A stretch of DNA of 64,000 nt, from positions 29,365,295-29,429,294 of the forward strand of contig OZ024730.1 in assembly GCA_964016875.1 (NCBI GenBank). Direction: 5' to 3'. The translations under genes and the position numbers were made by a program. Position 1 is the stretch's first letter. Every line of letters begins with the position of its first letter. Positions 14,964 to 25,189 of the stretch are shown one piece after another. The notes under the pieces are model-generated. The model did no database searches and was not told where the DNA came from. It was given only the letters and a program-made list of their open reading frames with translations. This DNA comes from Fallopia convolvulus (lineage: Eukaryota > Streptophyta > Magnoliopsida > Caryophyllales > Polygonaceae).

Positions 14964-15618
14964 TGTTGGATCGTAAACTGTTAGCAAAGAGCTTGGGAAC
15001 TGGCAATTAAGCTGTTCCCAAGGCAACGGAAGTAAACAGTTCGCAAGTATTAAAGACAGTAAAGAACACAGTTCCTTTATAAAGGAACCCCACTACAACC
15101 AACTAGTTGTATGGGTAAACCTCTACCTCCGCTTGGAGGATTTTGAATGACTTACTTATATTGATTGCTTTGTTCCTTAGTTACAACAGCCGGATTCACA
15201 TTTCTCTGTTCCTACGAGTTCTTCCTAACTCTAGCAACACTACTAAATCCTCTCAACTGAGTTCCTATGCTCACAACAGAAAAATACAAATAACTCAAAC
15301 CTTACACCGACTTCTCAATTCCCTTGCCCCTGGGAACTTCGGCTTCACCGTCGTTGAGATCACACACTCGCCGGCGGGGACTTCTCTTCCTTTTCTTTCT
15401 TTTCTCTGGTGTGGGTGTTTGTGAGTTCTGGGAGAAGTACTCAATCCGAGTACTATTCATTTGACTTTATAGTCCAGGTGAGCTTGGGCAGTCGCATCTT
15501 TCGTTTGTGTCCAAAATGCCCTTTGCATGATGCCCAAGCTGTACTTTCTTCACATGTGACTTTGGTTTGAACTAGGTCAACTTCTTGGATCAATCGGACC
15601 GTTGGATCAAGCGTGACA
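14964..15618 (-). repeat. 3' LTR of element 1, truncated
   Basis: This part matches the right LTR of element 1 and both LTRs of element 2 in reverse complement. It keeps the LTR 3' end (TGTTGG on the plus strand at 14964) and stops at 15618, where a full LTR would run about 404 bp further. The sequence after 15618 is filler and then gypsy sequence. A reverse-strand TATA box (TTTATA on plus) lies at 15466-15471. An open frame at 15143-15424 lies wholly inside this LTR and is not considered a gene. Confidence 0.93.
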
Positions 15619-15658
15619 CTAGATTGGATGGCTGGATCAATCGGACCGTTGGATCAAG
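15616..15658. other. Deletion joint with templated filler DNA
   Basis: The copia LTR ends at about 15618. Bases 15616-15635 are an exact 20-base copy of 15749-15768 (gypsy side). Bases 15634-15658 are an exact 25-base copy of 15587-15611 (copia LTR side). The gypsy fragment then runs on. Short direct copies of sequence from both sides, within about 150 bp of the joint, are the known signature of template switching during end-joining or synthesis-dependent repair of a double-strand break. Confidence 0.85.
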
Positions 15659-15966
15659 AGAATCAGAGGTTCACATCTTATCAGACTCATCAGGATCAGC
15701 AGATTGCTGCATTTCAGGCCCGCCAGGATGAGCAGTTCAGACTGCTCAACACTAGATTGGATGGCTGGAGTTCAGCGGGCTATCCTCCTCATTAGTCTTA
15801 TCCGCAGTACGCTTTTCCTGATCCACCGTATCCTCAGTTCCCACCATATCATCCACCACCAGCTCAGCAAATCCCACCATATTATCCACCGCAGCCAGAG
15901 GTTCATCCGGAGTACCAGCCACCACCACCACCACAGGATTTTCCGCCTTATTACTCGGACAACTAG
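15659..15966 (+). pseudogene. C-terminal fragment of a gypsy internal ORF
   Basis: One frame reads a Gln-rich helical stretch (with FQARQDEQFRLLNTRLDGW, about 15712-15768), then an in-frame TAG at 15793-15795. It then continues as a Pro/Tyr-rich tail with many PPYHPP/PPYYPP-like motifs and ends at TAG 15964-15966. The 5' part is lost at the deletion joint. A Gln-rich segment followed by a Pro-rich tail just before the 3' untranslated region fits the last ORF of Athila/Tat-type elements, but I recognise no named domain. Confidence 0.55.
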
Positions 15967-17394
15967 AGTTTTGTGAGTTTTTCTCTTTCCTTTACTTTTT
16001 ATTATACTTTGGGGACAAAGTATGTTTTAAGCATGGGGGAAGGGAATTACTTTTGCATTGCATATAGTTGCATTAGATTAGGTCATATTTAAATTTTTGC
16101 ATGCATTGATTAAAATTCTGAAAAATGAAAAAAAAAATAGAAAAATTTGAAACAAAATACAAAAATATTGCATTTAGGTTCTTATTTCCCCATTGTTTGA
16201 TTCCTCTTGTGCTTCTAAGTTAAGTACAAGTTCTAACCCATGATTTGCATGATTTACTGAAGTTGATATGATATAAGCATGATCATTGATTAAATGACTT
16301 GATTATAGGATGGAGCATGTATTTAGCTTGACTTATAGATTCATTCTGAAGTTCTAGACAAAACAATTAGCCTTGTGAGATTTGATTTTTGGCCTTTTAT
16401 GATATTATTGCTTTCTACATTCTTGAGTGTATCACCATGATTATCTAGCTCTAGAACTTGCGTTAATACTCTATTTTGAGGCTGATTTATATGATTGAAT
16501 GCATGACATTAAAGTGATTGAGACAATGTTTCTTATTAGCCTACTATTTCCCTTCCTACCCTACAAGATCCATGTTTTTGACACCCCACATATTTGAGCC
16601 TTAAGCCTATTTTTATTTGCTCCACAAAATGATCCATAGCCGAATAAGCTTGACCCATAATCTGGGATTTAGGACTTTAGGTTTTGGTTGTATTTTGTGA
16701 GTTTTGTATAAGTATGGGGGAGTTGGAGAAAAAGGTAGAAAAAGAGGAAATAAACTCTTGTGTTCAAAATTGAAAAAAAAATGAAGATGAAGTATGTTGC
16801 AAAATAAGCAAAAGAAAAAGTGCTTAAATGTTATTAGTCTTCATTAACAAAGTAAGAAAGAATTGAAAAGAGGCAAAAGAAAAAAAAAAAAGCAAAGTGT
16901 TCAAATATAAATGTAAGGAGTTGGTAGAGTGGAAGTTGGAGGATTGAAAAGGAAGTGTAAAGTTTGGGTTAGGATTAGTTCTTTATCCCGGATTTAGCAC
17001 CACATGCCAAATATTATCCCTTCCAAATGTCTCTTTACCTTGGCCCCATTACAAGCCGGAAAAAGACCTCATGATTTTTGTTATGTATTTGATCCCCAGC
17101 GGTGGAGATTTAGAACTCTGATGCAAGCATATGGTAGTCTAGTTTTCATTGGTTGATTTTGAGTGAAACACATACCCTTTATACACTTGAGTGTTGAGTG
17201 CAAAACACAATTTCCCTGGTGAGGTCTAGAATGAATGAATGGTCTTTGCTTTTTGCTAGTCATACTGCATGCTGAGAAGTCTTGGTTGAGTTTTTAATTA
17301 CATGAGAAATGTTTGTTTGACTTGAGATGGATGTGAGATTGCATTTCTATGGTGTGATTGGATTTATGTCTTGCTTGAGGACAAGCAAGGGTTA
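15967..17394 (+). other. Non-coding 3' region of the gypsy fragment
   Basis: AT-rich sequence without a convincing gene. The motif TTAAGCATGGGGGAA occurs near its start (about 16028) and again immediately before the LTR (about 17392), so a polypurine-like signal is present twice, about 1.36 kb apart. Poly(A)-rich patches lie near 16120-16160 and 16770-16890. Confidence 0.6.
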
Positions 17395-17408
17395 AGCATG
17401 GGGGAATT
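17395..17408 (+). promoter_or_regulatory. Polypurine tract of the gypsy fragment
   Basis: The purine run with CATGGGGGAATT lies directly before the TGATAGC start of the LTR. It follows a GAGGACAAGCAAGGG-type segment that is common in plant Tat/Athila elements. This is the primer position for plus-strand DNA synthesis. Confidence 0.75.
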
Positions 17409-18799
17409 TGATAGCTCGCATATAGGAGTAGTTTAGATGCATGTTTTATATATGCTTTGGTTAGGTTTTGGTTAGTTTTTAAGTAGTTTTTAGGTTTTTG
17501 TGTTGTCGTGTATTATGCGCTGGTTTGCTCGGTTTTACAGGTTTTTAGGTTCAGGAGCAACAGCGGGGCGAGTGCAGATGGAACATGGTGGTGATGGACG
17601 AGATGGACGAGGCTAAGAGAGCAAGGAGGCACTAGGATGAAGAGCCAAGGCAAGGAAGATCGAGCCAAGAAGACAAGCAATTGCTCGGGATCCAACCCGC
17701 GCAATCTGCCCGCGCAATATCGACTGAGTGACAATTGCGCGGGGTGGATATTGCGCGGCCGCGCAATTCATTCCGATGCCGCGCAATCTGGACTTTTCAG
17801 CGGACGCATGTTTGGGCCGAGTCTTAGTTTTGGGCTTTGATATGTTGGTTTATGGGCTTATGATTTCCGAGTATTATGCTTAATATATCTTATGAGGGTT
17901 ATTTTTAGAGACATATAAATACTTTATGTTAGTTTATTTTTAGATAACTTTTGTCATACTTTTGGAGGCTAGGGTTTTCTCTCAAGGGAGAATCTTTGAA
18001 CCTCTTGTAAGTTTGATTTCAATTTCAATTATGCATTGCTAATTTTCCTTTGTGTTTGACTAATCAGTGAAGTCATGATTTGTGTATGATTGTGAGGTTT
18101 AATTGATTCTTAACAAACTTGAGTAGAAATTATTCCATGTGCTTAATTGAATCTAAATTAGGGTTTTATTAGATTGATCACCTAATAGAATTTCTAGTTA
18201 AAACTGAATATGATTAATTACCGGTTGGAGTTAATCTGATCAAGAGTAGACTTTAATTAATTTAGTACCGATTGGACAAGTTGATTAAAGTAGGGAATAA
18301 ATTCACAAGTCACTTAGATGTCTGGTTGCTCTAGGTGTTTGTTTCTATTGATAACTTGAATCTTCATGCTGTTATTTCATTGAATCTAGAAGGTCTTCTA
18401 GGTTATTAGTTAATTAGGGTTGTTAGAACTGGTTGGTCTATCAACTAAATCTGAAGTTTGGGTTTTAGTCCTTAGTAGGATCATTATCCACAATAGATTA
18501 TTCAAGTGAGAAGAGAATCAAGAGAATCGATGATCAATAAAGCAATATCATGATGGATCTAATTAGTTGTACACGCTTGTCTCTTAATTGATTAAAACCA
18601 TCTTTTGCATTCTTAGTTAGTTTCTATTTTGCATAGTAGTTTAGAATTTACAATCAAAAACCCCCATATTAGTTACTTGGCACTTAAGTAATAACATTCA
18701 TACACGAGTCTCTGTGGGATCGACCCTTGCTTACCATTCTACTCAGATTGGTCAAGTTAGGATTCTTTGATAGGTAAACGACTGAAAAATACCTCATCA
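17409..18799 (+). repeat. 3' LTR of the gypsy fragment (about 1.39 kb)
   Basis: It starts TGATAG after the polypurine tract and ends CTCATCA. A GC-rich cluster of repeated GCGCAAT and CCGCGC motifs lies at about 17690-17800 within otherwise AT-rich sequence. Near the 3' end is a TCTCTGTGGGATCGACCC stretch typical of plant gypsy LTR ends. Its right border is set by the return of copia ORF3 sequence at 18800. Confidence 0.75.
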
Positions 18800-21012
18800 T
18801 GCCTCATCTTCTGGACAACTGAAATGTCCAGTTCCGTGCCAAGCACTATTTCTTCCTTACAGGTGTCGTAGAGACCCTCTTTTTGTAGCAACTTCTTGAT
18901 TAGCCCAGAGTAAGGAAGAGAATGGGACTTGGAAGCCATGCACTTCTCCATATGCCCAAGGATGATTCTGGGAAGGTTGATGGGCTTCTTGAGGAGGAAG
19001 TGATAGAGGATGATGGCATCAGGGATATTGACGACCAAACGCTTATCTTGGCGCGGGATCACCACATTGATGATGAATTGGTGAGCGAGCTTGGCGACCA
19101 AGGACAGATGGTGCGTCGAGGGAACTTTAGAGGGAACCCGACCCTCAAAGATGGTGTTGTACACCTCAACGCTGTTGAAGTCGCCCCAGAGCTTGTTGGG
19201 CAGCTCGTTGAGCCCTTGAACTGGGACCTGGAGCTGAAGACAAATTGTGGACGTAGTAAATATGACCTCGTCGCCTTCGTGGGAGAGAGTTCCCTGAGTG
19301 CAGTCATTGGAGATGGTGAAGTTATTGGAAAATTGACGCACTTGTGAGGGATCTACGCTCACAGTTTATTTGTAGAGGTTCTCCCAGCCTTGGGCCTTGA
19401 TCAGGTCCCACAGTTCCCTTAAGCCATTGTCGTTTAGAACTTCTTCAGAGATGATGAGTGGAGGAAGGAGCTTTCGGCGTTCGTCCACAGGGTGCCTTGC
19501 TGAAGAGGTCCCCTTCCCCTTCTTTGTAGTGCTCTTGGACGTGTTCCTCCTAGAGACCGTGCGAGGTCCTTTCTGCTGAGGGGGTGCAGCCGCTTCAATC
19601 ATTAGCACGCGTTCCCTCGGCTGTTGGGAACTCGTGGACACCACCATTTGGTTTCCATGTGTTGGGATCCGTGCTCGCTTCTTAGCAGCTGGAGCCTCTT
19701 CTTCTTCTTCGACCTCATCATTCGAGGTCCCGTCTTCCTCGGAGGAGCTCGAGTGTGAGCCCTCCGCGTCATCGGCAAGATGACTTGTACTAGCCTCAGC
19801 ACCACAAGCAGGTGCTTGGTCCCTTTTCTCCATGGGCTCTTCAGGAGCCGTGTTCTCTTGGGACTTGGTCCCTTGATCGGTTGTTGCTTCAGTGGGGACC
19901 GAGTTTAGCTCTCTCTCTATAGCTTGGAGCTGGGCCTCCTCCTCGACAGTTCCCATGATGAGGGGAGGAGGGTGCTGGGTCATTTTCCCGATGACCACAA
20001 AGAGAGGGAGGTCATCGTCGTCCGAAGTAAGGGCGACGACAGTTTTGGATGGAGAGGGAGAGGGGAGTTTTGTGGTGGTGGGGGATGTGGTGGAAGAAGG
20101 AAGAGAAGAAGAAAGAGGAGTAGAGAGTTGTGTAGAAGGGGGAGGAGAAGTGGGTTTGGTAACCTTGGGAGTAGAGATCCCCGAGGTAGGAGTGAGAGAG
20201 ATAGAGGTGTGTTTTGGTGAGGAAGGAGGGGAAGGAGTTTTGTGAGGTGGAGGAGGAGTTGGAGTTCCCGTTGTTGTGGGAACAGAAGGGAGTGGTGGAA
20301 GGAGAGTTCCCTTTGTTGTGGGAACGGAAGGGAGTGATGAAGGTGGTGTTCCCTTTGATGTGGGAACAGAAGGAGGTGGTGGAGGAGTCTTTTGTTTGGA
20401 GGGGAGAGGTTTGGGAGGTCCCTCAGTGATGGGGAGAGGGAGAGAAGAAGAAGAAGGGAGTTGACTCTGGGATTGGGAGGTCCCAGAGTCGGAGTGGAAG
20501 ACGAAGGGAGGTTTGGTCATACAAGAACTATCCTTGGAGCAGTTCAAGTAATCGTCAATGGTGAAGAAGGATTTCTTTCTGGGCTCTGAAAATTCAGAGA
20601 CCTCAGAGTATTTGCATTTTTTGGATTTTGGAGGGATCTTTTGAATGTTTGGATTTTTTTGGTTTTGAGGGGTCTTTGGATGAGTGGCGTCGTTTGGATG
20701 AGTGGTGGTGTTTGGATTTTCTGGGTTTCTCGTTAATGGAGGGACGAGCATCTCCGAAACTGTCAACAATGACAATTCCGGAGGAGGTGTTGGTGGTTGA
20801 GGGAGGAGGAAGGGATTCAGAAGATGTGGCGGAAGAAGTACAGGCCACAGTGTCGTCGGCCGGAGGAGGAGGAGGCAAGAAAGGGCTTAATTGGTTGTAG
20901 AGCCCTTGGATGAGTACGTCTTTCATGACGGGGTCTTGCTCTTTTTTGATCTCTCGCAAAGAGTGGCAAGCACCCACTCTTTGATCTGGGCGAAGGTGTG
21001 TTGAGGGGCCAT
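18800..21012 (-). pseudogene. Element 1 ORF3 (3' 'env-like' ORF with plant transposon-protein domain), broken
   Basis: The start is the ATG at 21012-21010 (MAPQHTF), homologous to 56408 in element 2. The N-terminal part is frame-shifted by an internal deletion near 20950, and another shift occurs near 20610-20640. The long middle frame (20775 down to 19366) holds Lys/Ser/His-rich, Pro/Ser/Thr-rich and acidic Glu stretches and ends at an in-frame TAA at 19366-19368. The same frame resumes and carries a domain with THHLSLVAKLAHQFIINVV and HSLPYSGLIKKLLQ, resembling the 'putative plant transposon protein' family (Pfam Transposase_32). The C-terminus is replaced by gypsy LTR sequence after 18800. 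Sireviruses are known to carry an extra ORF here. I see no convincing membrane anchor, so 'envelope' is only a label. Confidence 0.8.
20264..20367 (-). repeat. 42-bp minisatellite inside ORF3 of element 1
   Basis: Three units start at 20264, 20306 and 20348, exactly 42 bp (14 codons) apart. Each encodes a VPTTxGT-like motif in the Pro-rich region, and each contains GTTCCC and GGGAAC separated by 8 bases, an inverted pair. Element 2 has no comparable triplication at the matching place, so the array expanded in this copy or contracted in the other. Confidence 0.85.
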
Positions 21013-21780
21013 TTTTGTAAGGGTTTTGGGAAGAGAAGATTTTGGAGGTTTTGGAGGTTTCTCGAAAAATAGAGTGAAAGGGATGTGGAGAAGAAGAATG
21101 ACAGAGAAGGGAGATGGAATAAGAGCCCAAAAATGGCAAATGAGGGTTTTAAGGAGAGAAGAGATGAAGGGTAAAAAAGGAAGTGGGAAAAACCTCGATA
21201 ACCGTTGCCCAATGAACGTGGGGCATCGTTTCAACTTCCATAGCACGCCTCTGGACACGCATCACGATCTCTAGGGAAGTCTTTTCAAAATTTGAATACT
21301 TGGCCCTTAACGCTTCAGAGCTTCTGACACAAAAGTCCGCTTCCCAAGTGACGGTTCTTCTTCGTAGATGAGTCAGAGTTCCCTTGCTAGTATGTATCGG
21401 TTCCCATGATCTTATCAAGGTCAGGGAGAGTGAAGTGGTTAAGGGAACTTCACACTCATCCTTTTGTGGGGCTAGGGAAGTCAAAAGGGAACCAGACAAT
21501 TTGCGACTCGATAAAGGAGTAAATATTTTGGCTCATGAGAGGCGTTTGTCTGGTCCCTAGCTTAGGGTAGGTTATATGATCAACCGTCATAGTGGCTTGT
21601 AAAGAGGGATGAAGGGAACTCTGGTTGATCATGTATGGCCGAAAGAAATAAAGTTCCCTTGTACACATTTATCTTTAGACTAGTAATCATGGCATAGTGA
21701 AAGCAAAAAGTCCAAGTTCCCTATCATGCAATCTTAGATAAACTAGTCAGGCATTGAGAGAGAGACAAACAGGGACTTGT
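21013..21780 (-). other. Spacer between RNase H and ORF3 in element 1
   Basis: About 770 bp, homologous to 55661-56407 of element 2 in reverse complement. Short open frames occur, but none is conserved as a protein between the two copies. It holds several GTTCCC/GGGAAC hexamers. I see no gene. Confidence 0.6.
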
Positions 21781-22932
21781 TTAATTTAGAGTTATCATCC
21801 CTAGAAGCATTCGAAAACGCTGGTAGGGACGTCTGTCTAAAGCATTGGTGAGAATGTCCGCAATTTGCTCTTCAGGTCTACAGCGTTCCATCGAGATGTT
21901 CCCACTTTCAACATTGTTACGTAGAAAGTGATGCCTTATATCTATATGCTTAGTTCTAGAATGATGCACAGGATTTTTGGAAATGTTTATGGCACTAGTG
22001 TTATCACAAAGTATGGGAACTGGGCCAAAAGACATACCATAATCTTGGAGTTGTGACTTGAGCCATAGAACTTGGGAACAACAAGATGCGGCAGCCACAT
22101 ATTCTGCTTCAGCTGTGGAGAGTGCCACTGAGTTTTGCTTTTTAGATCCCCATGAAACTAAGCATGACCCTAGGAACTGGGCCATTCCTGATGTGCTCTT
22201 TCTATCAACCAAGTGCCTTGCAAAGTCCGCATCTGTGTATGCAATGAGCTCAAGGGAATTGTTCCTTAGATATCAGAGGCACAAGTTATCGTTCCCTTTG
22301 AGATACCTGAAAATTCTCTTCACCTCTTTCAGGTGTGATTCTATAGGGTTAGCTTGAAAACGAGCACAAAGACATACGGAGAACATGATATCAGGTCTAC
22401 TAGCTGTTAAGTAGAGAAGGGAACCAATCATACCTCGATAGTTCCTTTGGTCCACACTAATACTTGTTTCATCCGCATTGAGCCTTGAATTTGGTGAGAT
22501 GGGAGTGTCAATGGGCTTAGAGTGTTCCATCCCATACTTCACAAGCATTTCCTTGATGTATTTCTGTTGATGAATCTTTGTTCCCTCCTTGGTTTGGGAT
22601 ATTTGAAGTCCCAAGAAGAACGTGAGTTCCCCAATGAGACTCATCTCAAACTCACTGCTCATGAGGACCTTAAATTTCTCTACAAGAGTTTCGTTAGTTG
22701 CTCCAAAAACAATGTCATAAACATATACTTGCACAATCAAAATGTCTTTAGACTCATTCTTTAAAAACAAAGTCTTGTCTATGGAACCTCGAAAGTATCC
22801 ATGGGACAAGAGGAATTGAGCAAACCTGTCATACCAAGCTCGGGGAGCTTGTTTGAGTCCGTAGAGGGCCCTCTCCAGGAAGTAGACATGGTTGGGTAGC
22901 TTCTCATCTTCGAATCCTGGGTGTTGGGCCAC
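21781..22932 (-). pseudogene. Element 1 pol: reverse transcriptase C-terminal part and RNase H
   Basis: In sense order, the RT part (22932 down to 22276) has the ALYGLKQAPRAWYDRF motif. Its catalytic motif reads YVYD where YVDD is expected; the first Asp codon is TAT, at 22717-22719 on plus. An in-frame TGA at 22273-22275 replaces a Trp codon. RNase H follows in the same frame with its TDAD motif intact, then STAEAEY and LCDNTSA, and ends in ITLN at 21781. Ty1/copia RT and RNase H copy the element RNA into DNA. The lost Asp alone would be expected to abolish polymerisation. Confidence 0.93.
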
Positions 22933-23818
22933 ATATACTTCTTCCTTGAGATGTCCAATTGAGGATGGCTGTTTTCACATCCATTTGATAAAGCTTGAAT
23001 CCCTTGTGAGCAGCATATGCAATTAAGAGTCTGATGGCCTCGATCCTGGCAACCGGTGCAAAGGTCTCATCGTAATCGATTCCTTCCTCTTGCCTAGAGC
23101 CTTGTGCCACCAGTCTAGCCTTGTTCCTTGCTACAGCCCCAGTATCATCGAGCTTGTTTCTAAAGACCCATCGAGTTCCTATGATGTTCTTGTTCTTGGG
23201 CCTAGGAACTAGCTTCCAAACATTGTTTCTCTCAAATTGGTGAAGCTCCTCTTGCATGGCCTGGATCCAATCTGGGTCCTTCAAAGCTTCTTCGATACTT
23301 TTGGGTTCCACCATTGAAACAAATGTGTTAAAAGCACAAAAGTTATTGAGAGAGGAACGAGTTTGTACACCTTTATCATAAGGGGAGATGATGTTCTCAA
23401 TGGGATGGTCCTTCCTTTGTTGAAAGTTTCTTGTATGAGTAGGTTCCCTTGCATTTGTGTCATCTTCTGTGGAGGCTTCCTTTTCATGGGAACACTCATC
23501 TTCAACTTCTTCATTGAGTGTTTCTTCAGAGATTCCTGGCAAGTTCCCTCTTTGGTCCCCCTGAACAATTGATTCCGGCAGGGTATTGTCTTGGGGAACA
23601 AGAGAGTTGGAGGTGTCTTGGAGTTCTTCTGAGGAGGGAACTTCGAGGGAGATTTGATCAGTGAGAGTTAGATCTCCGTCGTTGTTCCCTTGTTGTGGCA
23701 TGTTGCTTGCACTTGGATAGTCTTCATCCCTCTTCCTTGGCTCATCATCATCATCATCATCGTCTTCTTGTCTGACCAGTTTGAACAGAGTTCCCTTCCC
23801 TTGGGTCTCTGTTCCCAT
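22933..23818 (-). pseudogene. Element 1 pol: integrase-RT linker and RT N-terminal part
   Basis: It reads an acidic linker (a run of Asp codons near 23750), then the copia RT start (VWKLVPRPKNKNIIGTRWVF and QMDVKTA). A one-base insertion near 22959 (relative to element 2) shifts the frame just before the segment at 22932. The linker is long and acidic in both copies and differs between them by small indels. Confidence 0.9.
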
Positions 23819-24682
23819 CTTTACAGATTTCTCGTTGAAGACGACATGGATGCTTTCTTCTATCTTCTTGGTCCTCTTATTATAGACCTTGTAATCCTTG
23901 CTTTGTGACGAGTATCCCAGGAAGATCCCTTCATCGCTTCTAGGATCGAATTTTCCAAGGTTGTCTTTGCCATTGTTGTGGACAAATCATGTGCATCCGA
24001 AGGTCCTTAGATGGGAGATGTTTGGTTTTCTCCCCTTGATGAGCTCGTATGATGTCTTCTTGATCAAAGGCCTTGTCATGGCTCGGTTCAATATGTATGT
24101 AGTTGTAGCGATGGCTTCAGCCCAGAAATACTCAGGAACTGTGCTTACAATCATCATGGTTCTGGCCATGTCCTCCAAGGTCCTATTCTTTCTCTCGACC
24201 ACTCCGTTTTGCTGAGGAGTGCGAGGGGCCGAGAAGTTGTGAGAGATCCCATGTTTCTCACAAAAGTTAAGGAACTCTGAGTTTTGAAACTCAGTTCCAT
24301 GGTCAGATCTGATGGCTTTCAGCTTTAGCCCCATGCTTACTTCTGTTCTTTTGATGAAAGGCTCGAACTCTTCAAAAGCTTGTGATTTTGCCTTCAAGAA
24401 AATAACCCAGGTGAATCTAGAAAAATTACCAATTAAGACGTACATGTACCTTTTTCCACCATAGCTAGCTGTTCGCATGGGACCACAGAGATCCATGTGA
24501 ATTAGCTCTAAAGGCCTGGTTTTGCTCACCACCTTTTTGGATTTTAAAGAGTTCCTAGTCTGTTTCCCTCGACCGCATGCCTCACATATTTGGAGTCCTT
24601 CTAGATTGATTCGAGGAAGACCAATGACCAGATCCTGTAGATAGAGCTTCAGGATTTGATTGACACCTGCATGTCCCAGTCT
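23819..24682 (-). pseudogene. Element 1 pol: integrase core, broken
   Basis: The rve-type core shows HMDLCG, RSDHGTEF and GVVERKN, the DD35E triad of retroviral-type integrases. The segment is bounded by a TGA at 24683-24685 (an Arg codon of the LGH zinc region in element 2) and cut by a TGA at 23987-23989 (a Cys codon in element 2). The frame continues to the linker after this stop. The catalytic residues look intact, but the protein could not be made in one piece. Confidence 0.9.
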
Positions 24683-24832
24683 TCAGTGCCGGAGTTCCGT
24701 ATCATCGTGGGAACTCGCAAGACACAGCTTCATTGGTGGTTCAAATTCTGTATCTACTACATAAACGTTGTTGTGCCTTCTTCCTCTCAAAATCACTTTG
24801 TTGGTCTTTTTGTTGATGACTAGGCATTCGTC

Positions 24833-25147
24833 TCAGTCGAAGGTGACAACGTTGTTCCCTTGATCACACATCTGGGCAACACTTAAGAGGTTGTATCCCA
24901 GATCTTTCACCAGATTGACATTGCTGATTTTGATTGATCTATTTAGCAACACGTCTCCCTTTCCAATTACTTCTCCTTTGTTTTTATTGCCAAATGAGAC
25001 GTGGCCTCCTTCGGCATGAGTGTTGAGTAAGATGAGGATATCTTTGTTTCCGGTCATATGGTTCGAGCATCCACTATCTATGAACCATGCATTGTTCCCT
25101 CTCACTGCCACCTGCAAGGTAAAGTTAGTGTTTTGAGACCCATGCAA
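24833..25147 (-). pseudogene. Element 1 pol: protease region
   Basis: Carries the retropepsin-like motif WFIDSGCSNHMTG (DSG catalytic triplet). The frame is open upstream through the gag-pol junction (CAG where element 2 has TAG) and ends at a TGA at 24833-24835. The region 24686-24832 continues the homology towards the zinc-binding part of integrase. In copia elements this protease cuts the Gag-Pol polyprotein. Confidence 0.88.
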
Positions 25148-25189
25148 GATGACTCTTGCCCGGTCCCTTGCAAGGGAAAATATTCTTAT

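Larger units (their letters stand above)
15659..18799 (+). mobile_element. Truncated Ty3/gypsy (Tat/Athila-type) element: 3' internal end plus 3' LTR
   Basis: On the plus strand this holds the end of an open frame, a long AT-rich non-coding stretch, a polypurine tract ending in CATGGGGGAATT, and an LTR starting TGATAGCTCGC at 17409. The LTR appears to end in CTCATCA at 18799, because 18800 onward (TGCCTCATCTTCTGG) is again the copia ORF3 in reverse. The 5' LTR, gag and pol are missing; they were lost with about 997 bp of copia at the 15618 joint. No target duplication can be checked since one end is gone. The lineage call rests on LTR and polypurine style, not on pol. Confidence 0.78.

Noticed and set aside
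15143..15424. 93-residue open frame
   Set aside because: It lies wholly inside the copia LTR on the antisense strand, and the other LTR copies do not keep it open.
18922..20900. Plus-strand open frames opposite ORF3 of element 1
   Set aside because: They are antisense shadows of a low-complexity Pro/Ser/Glu-rich gene, and the minus-strand homology to element 2 explains the region.
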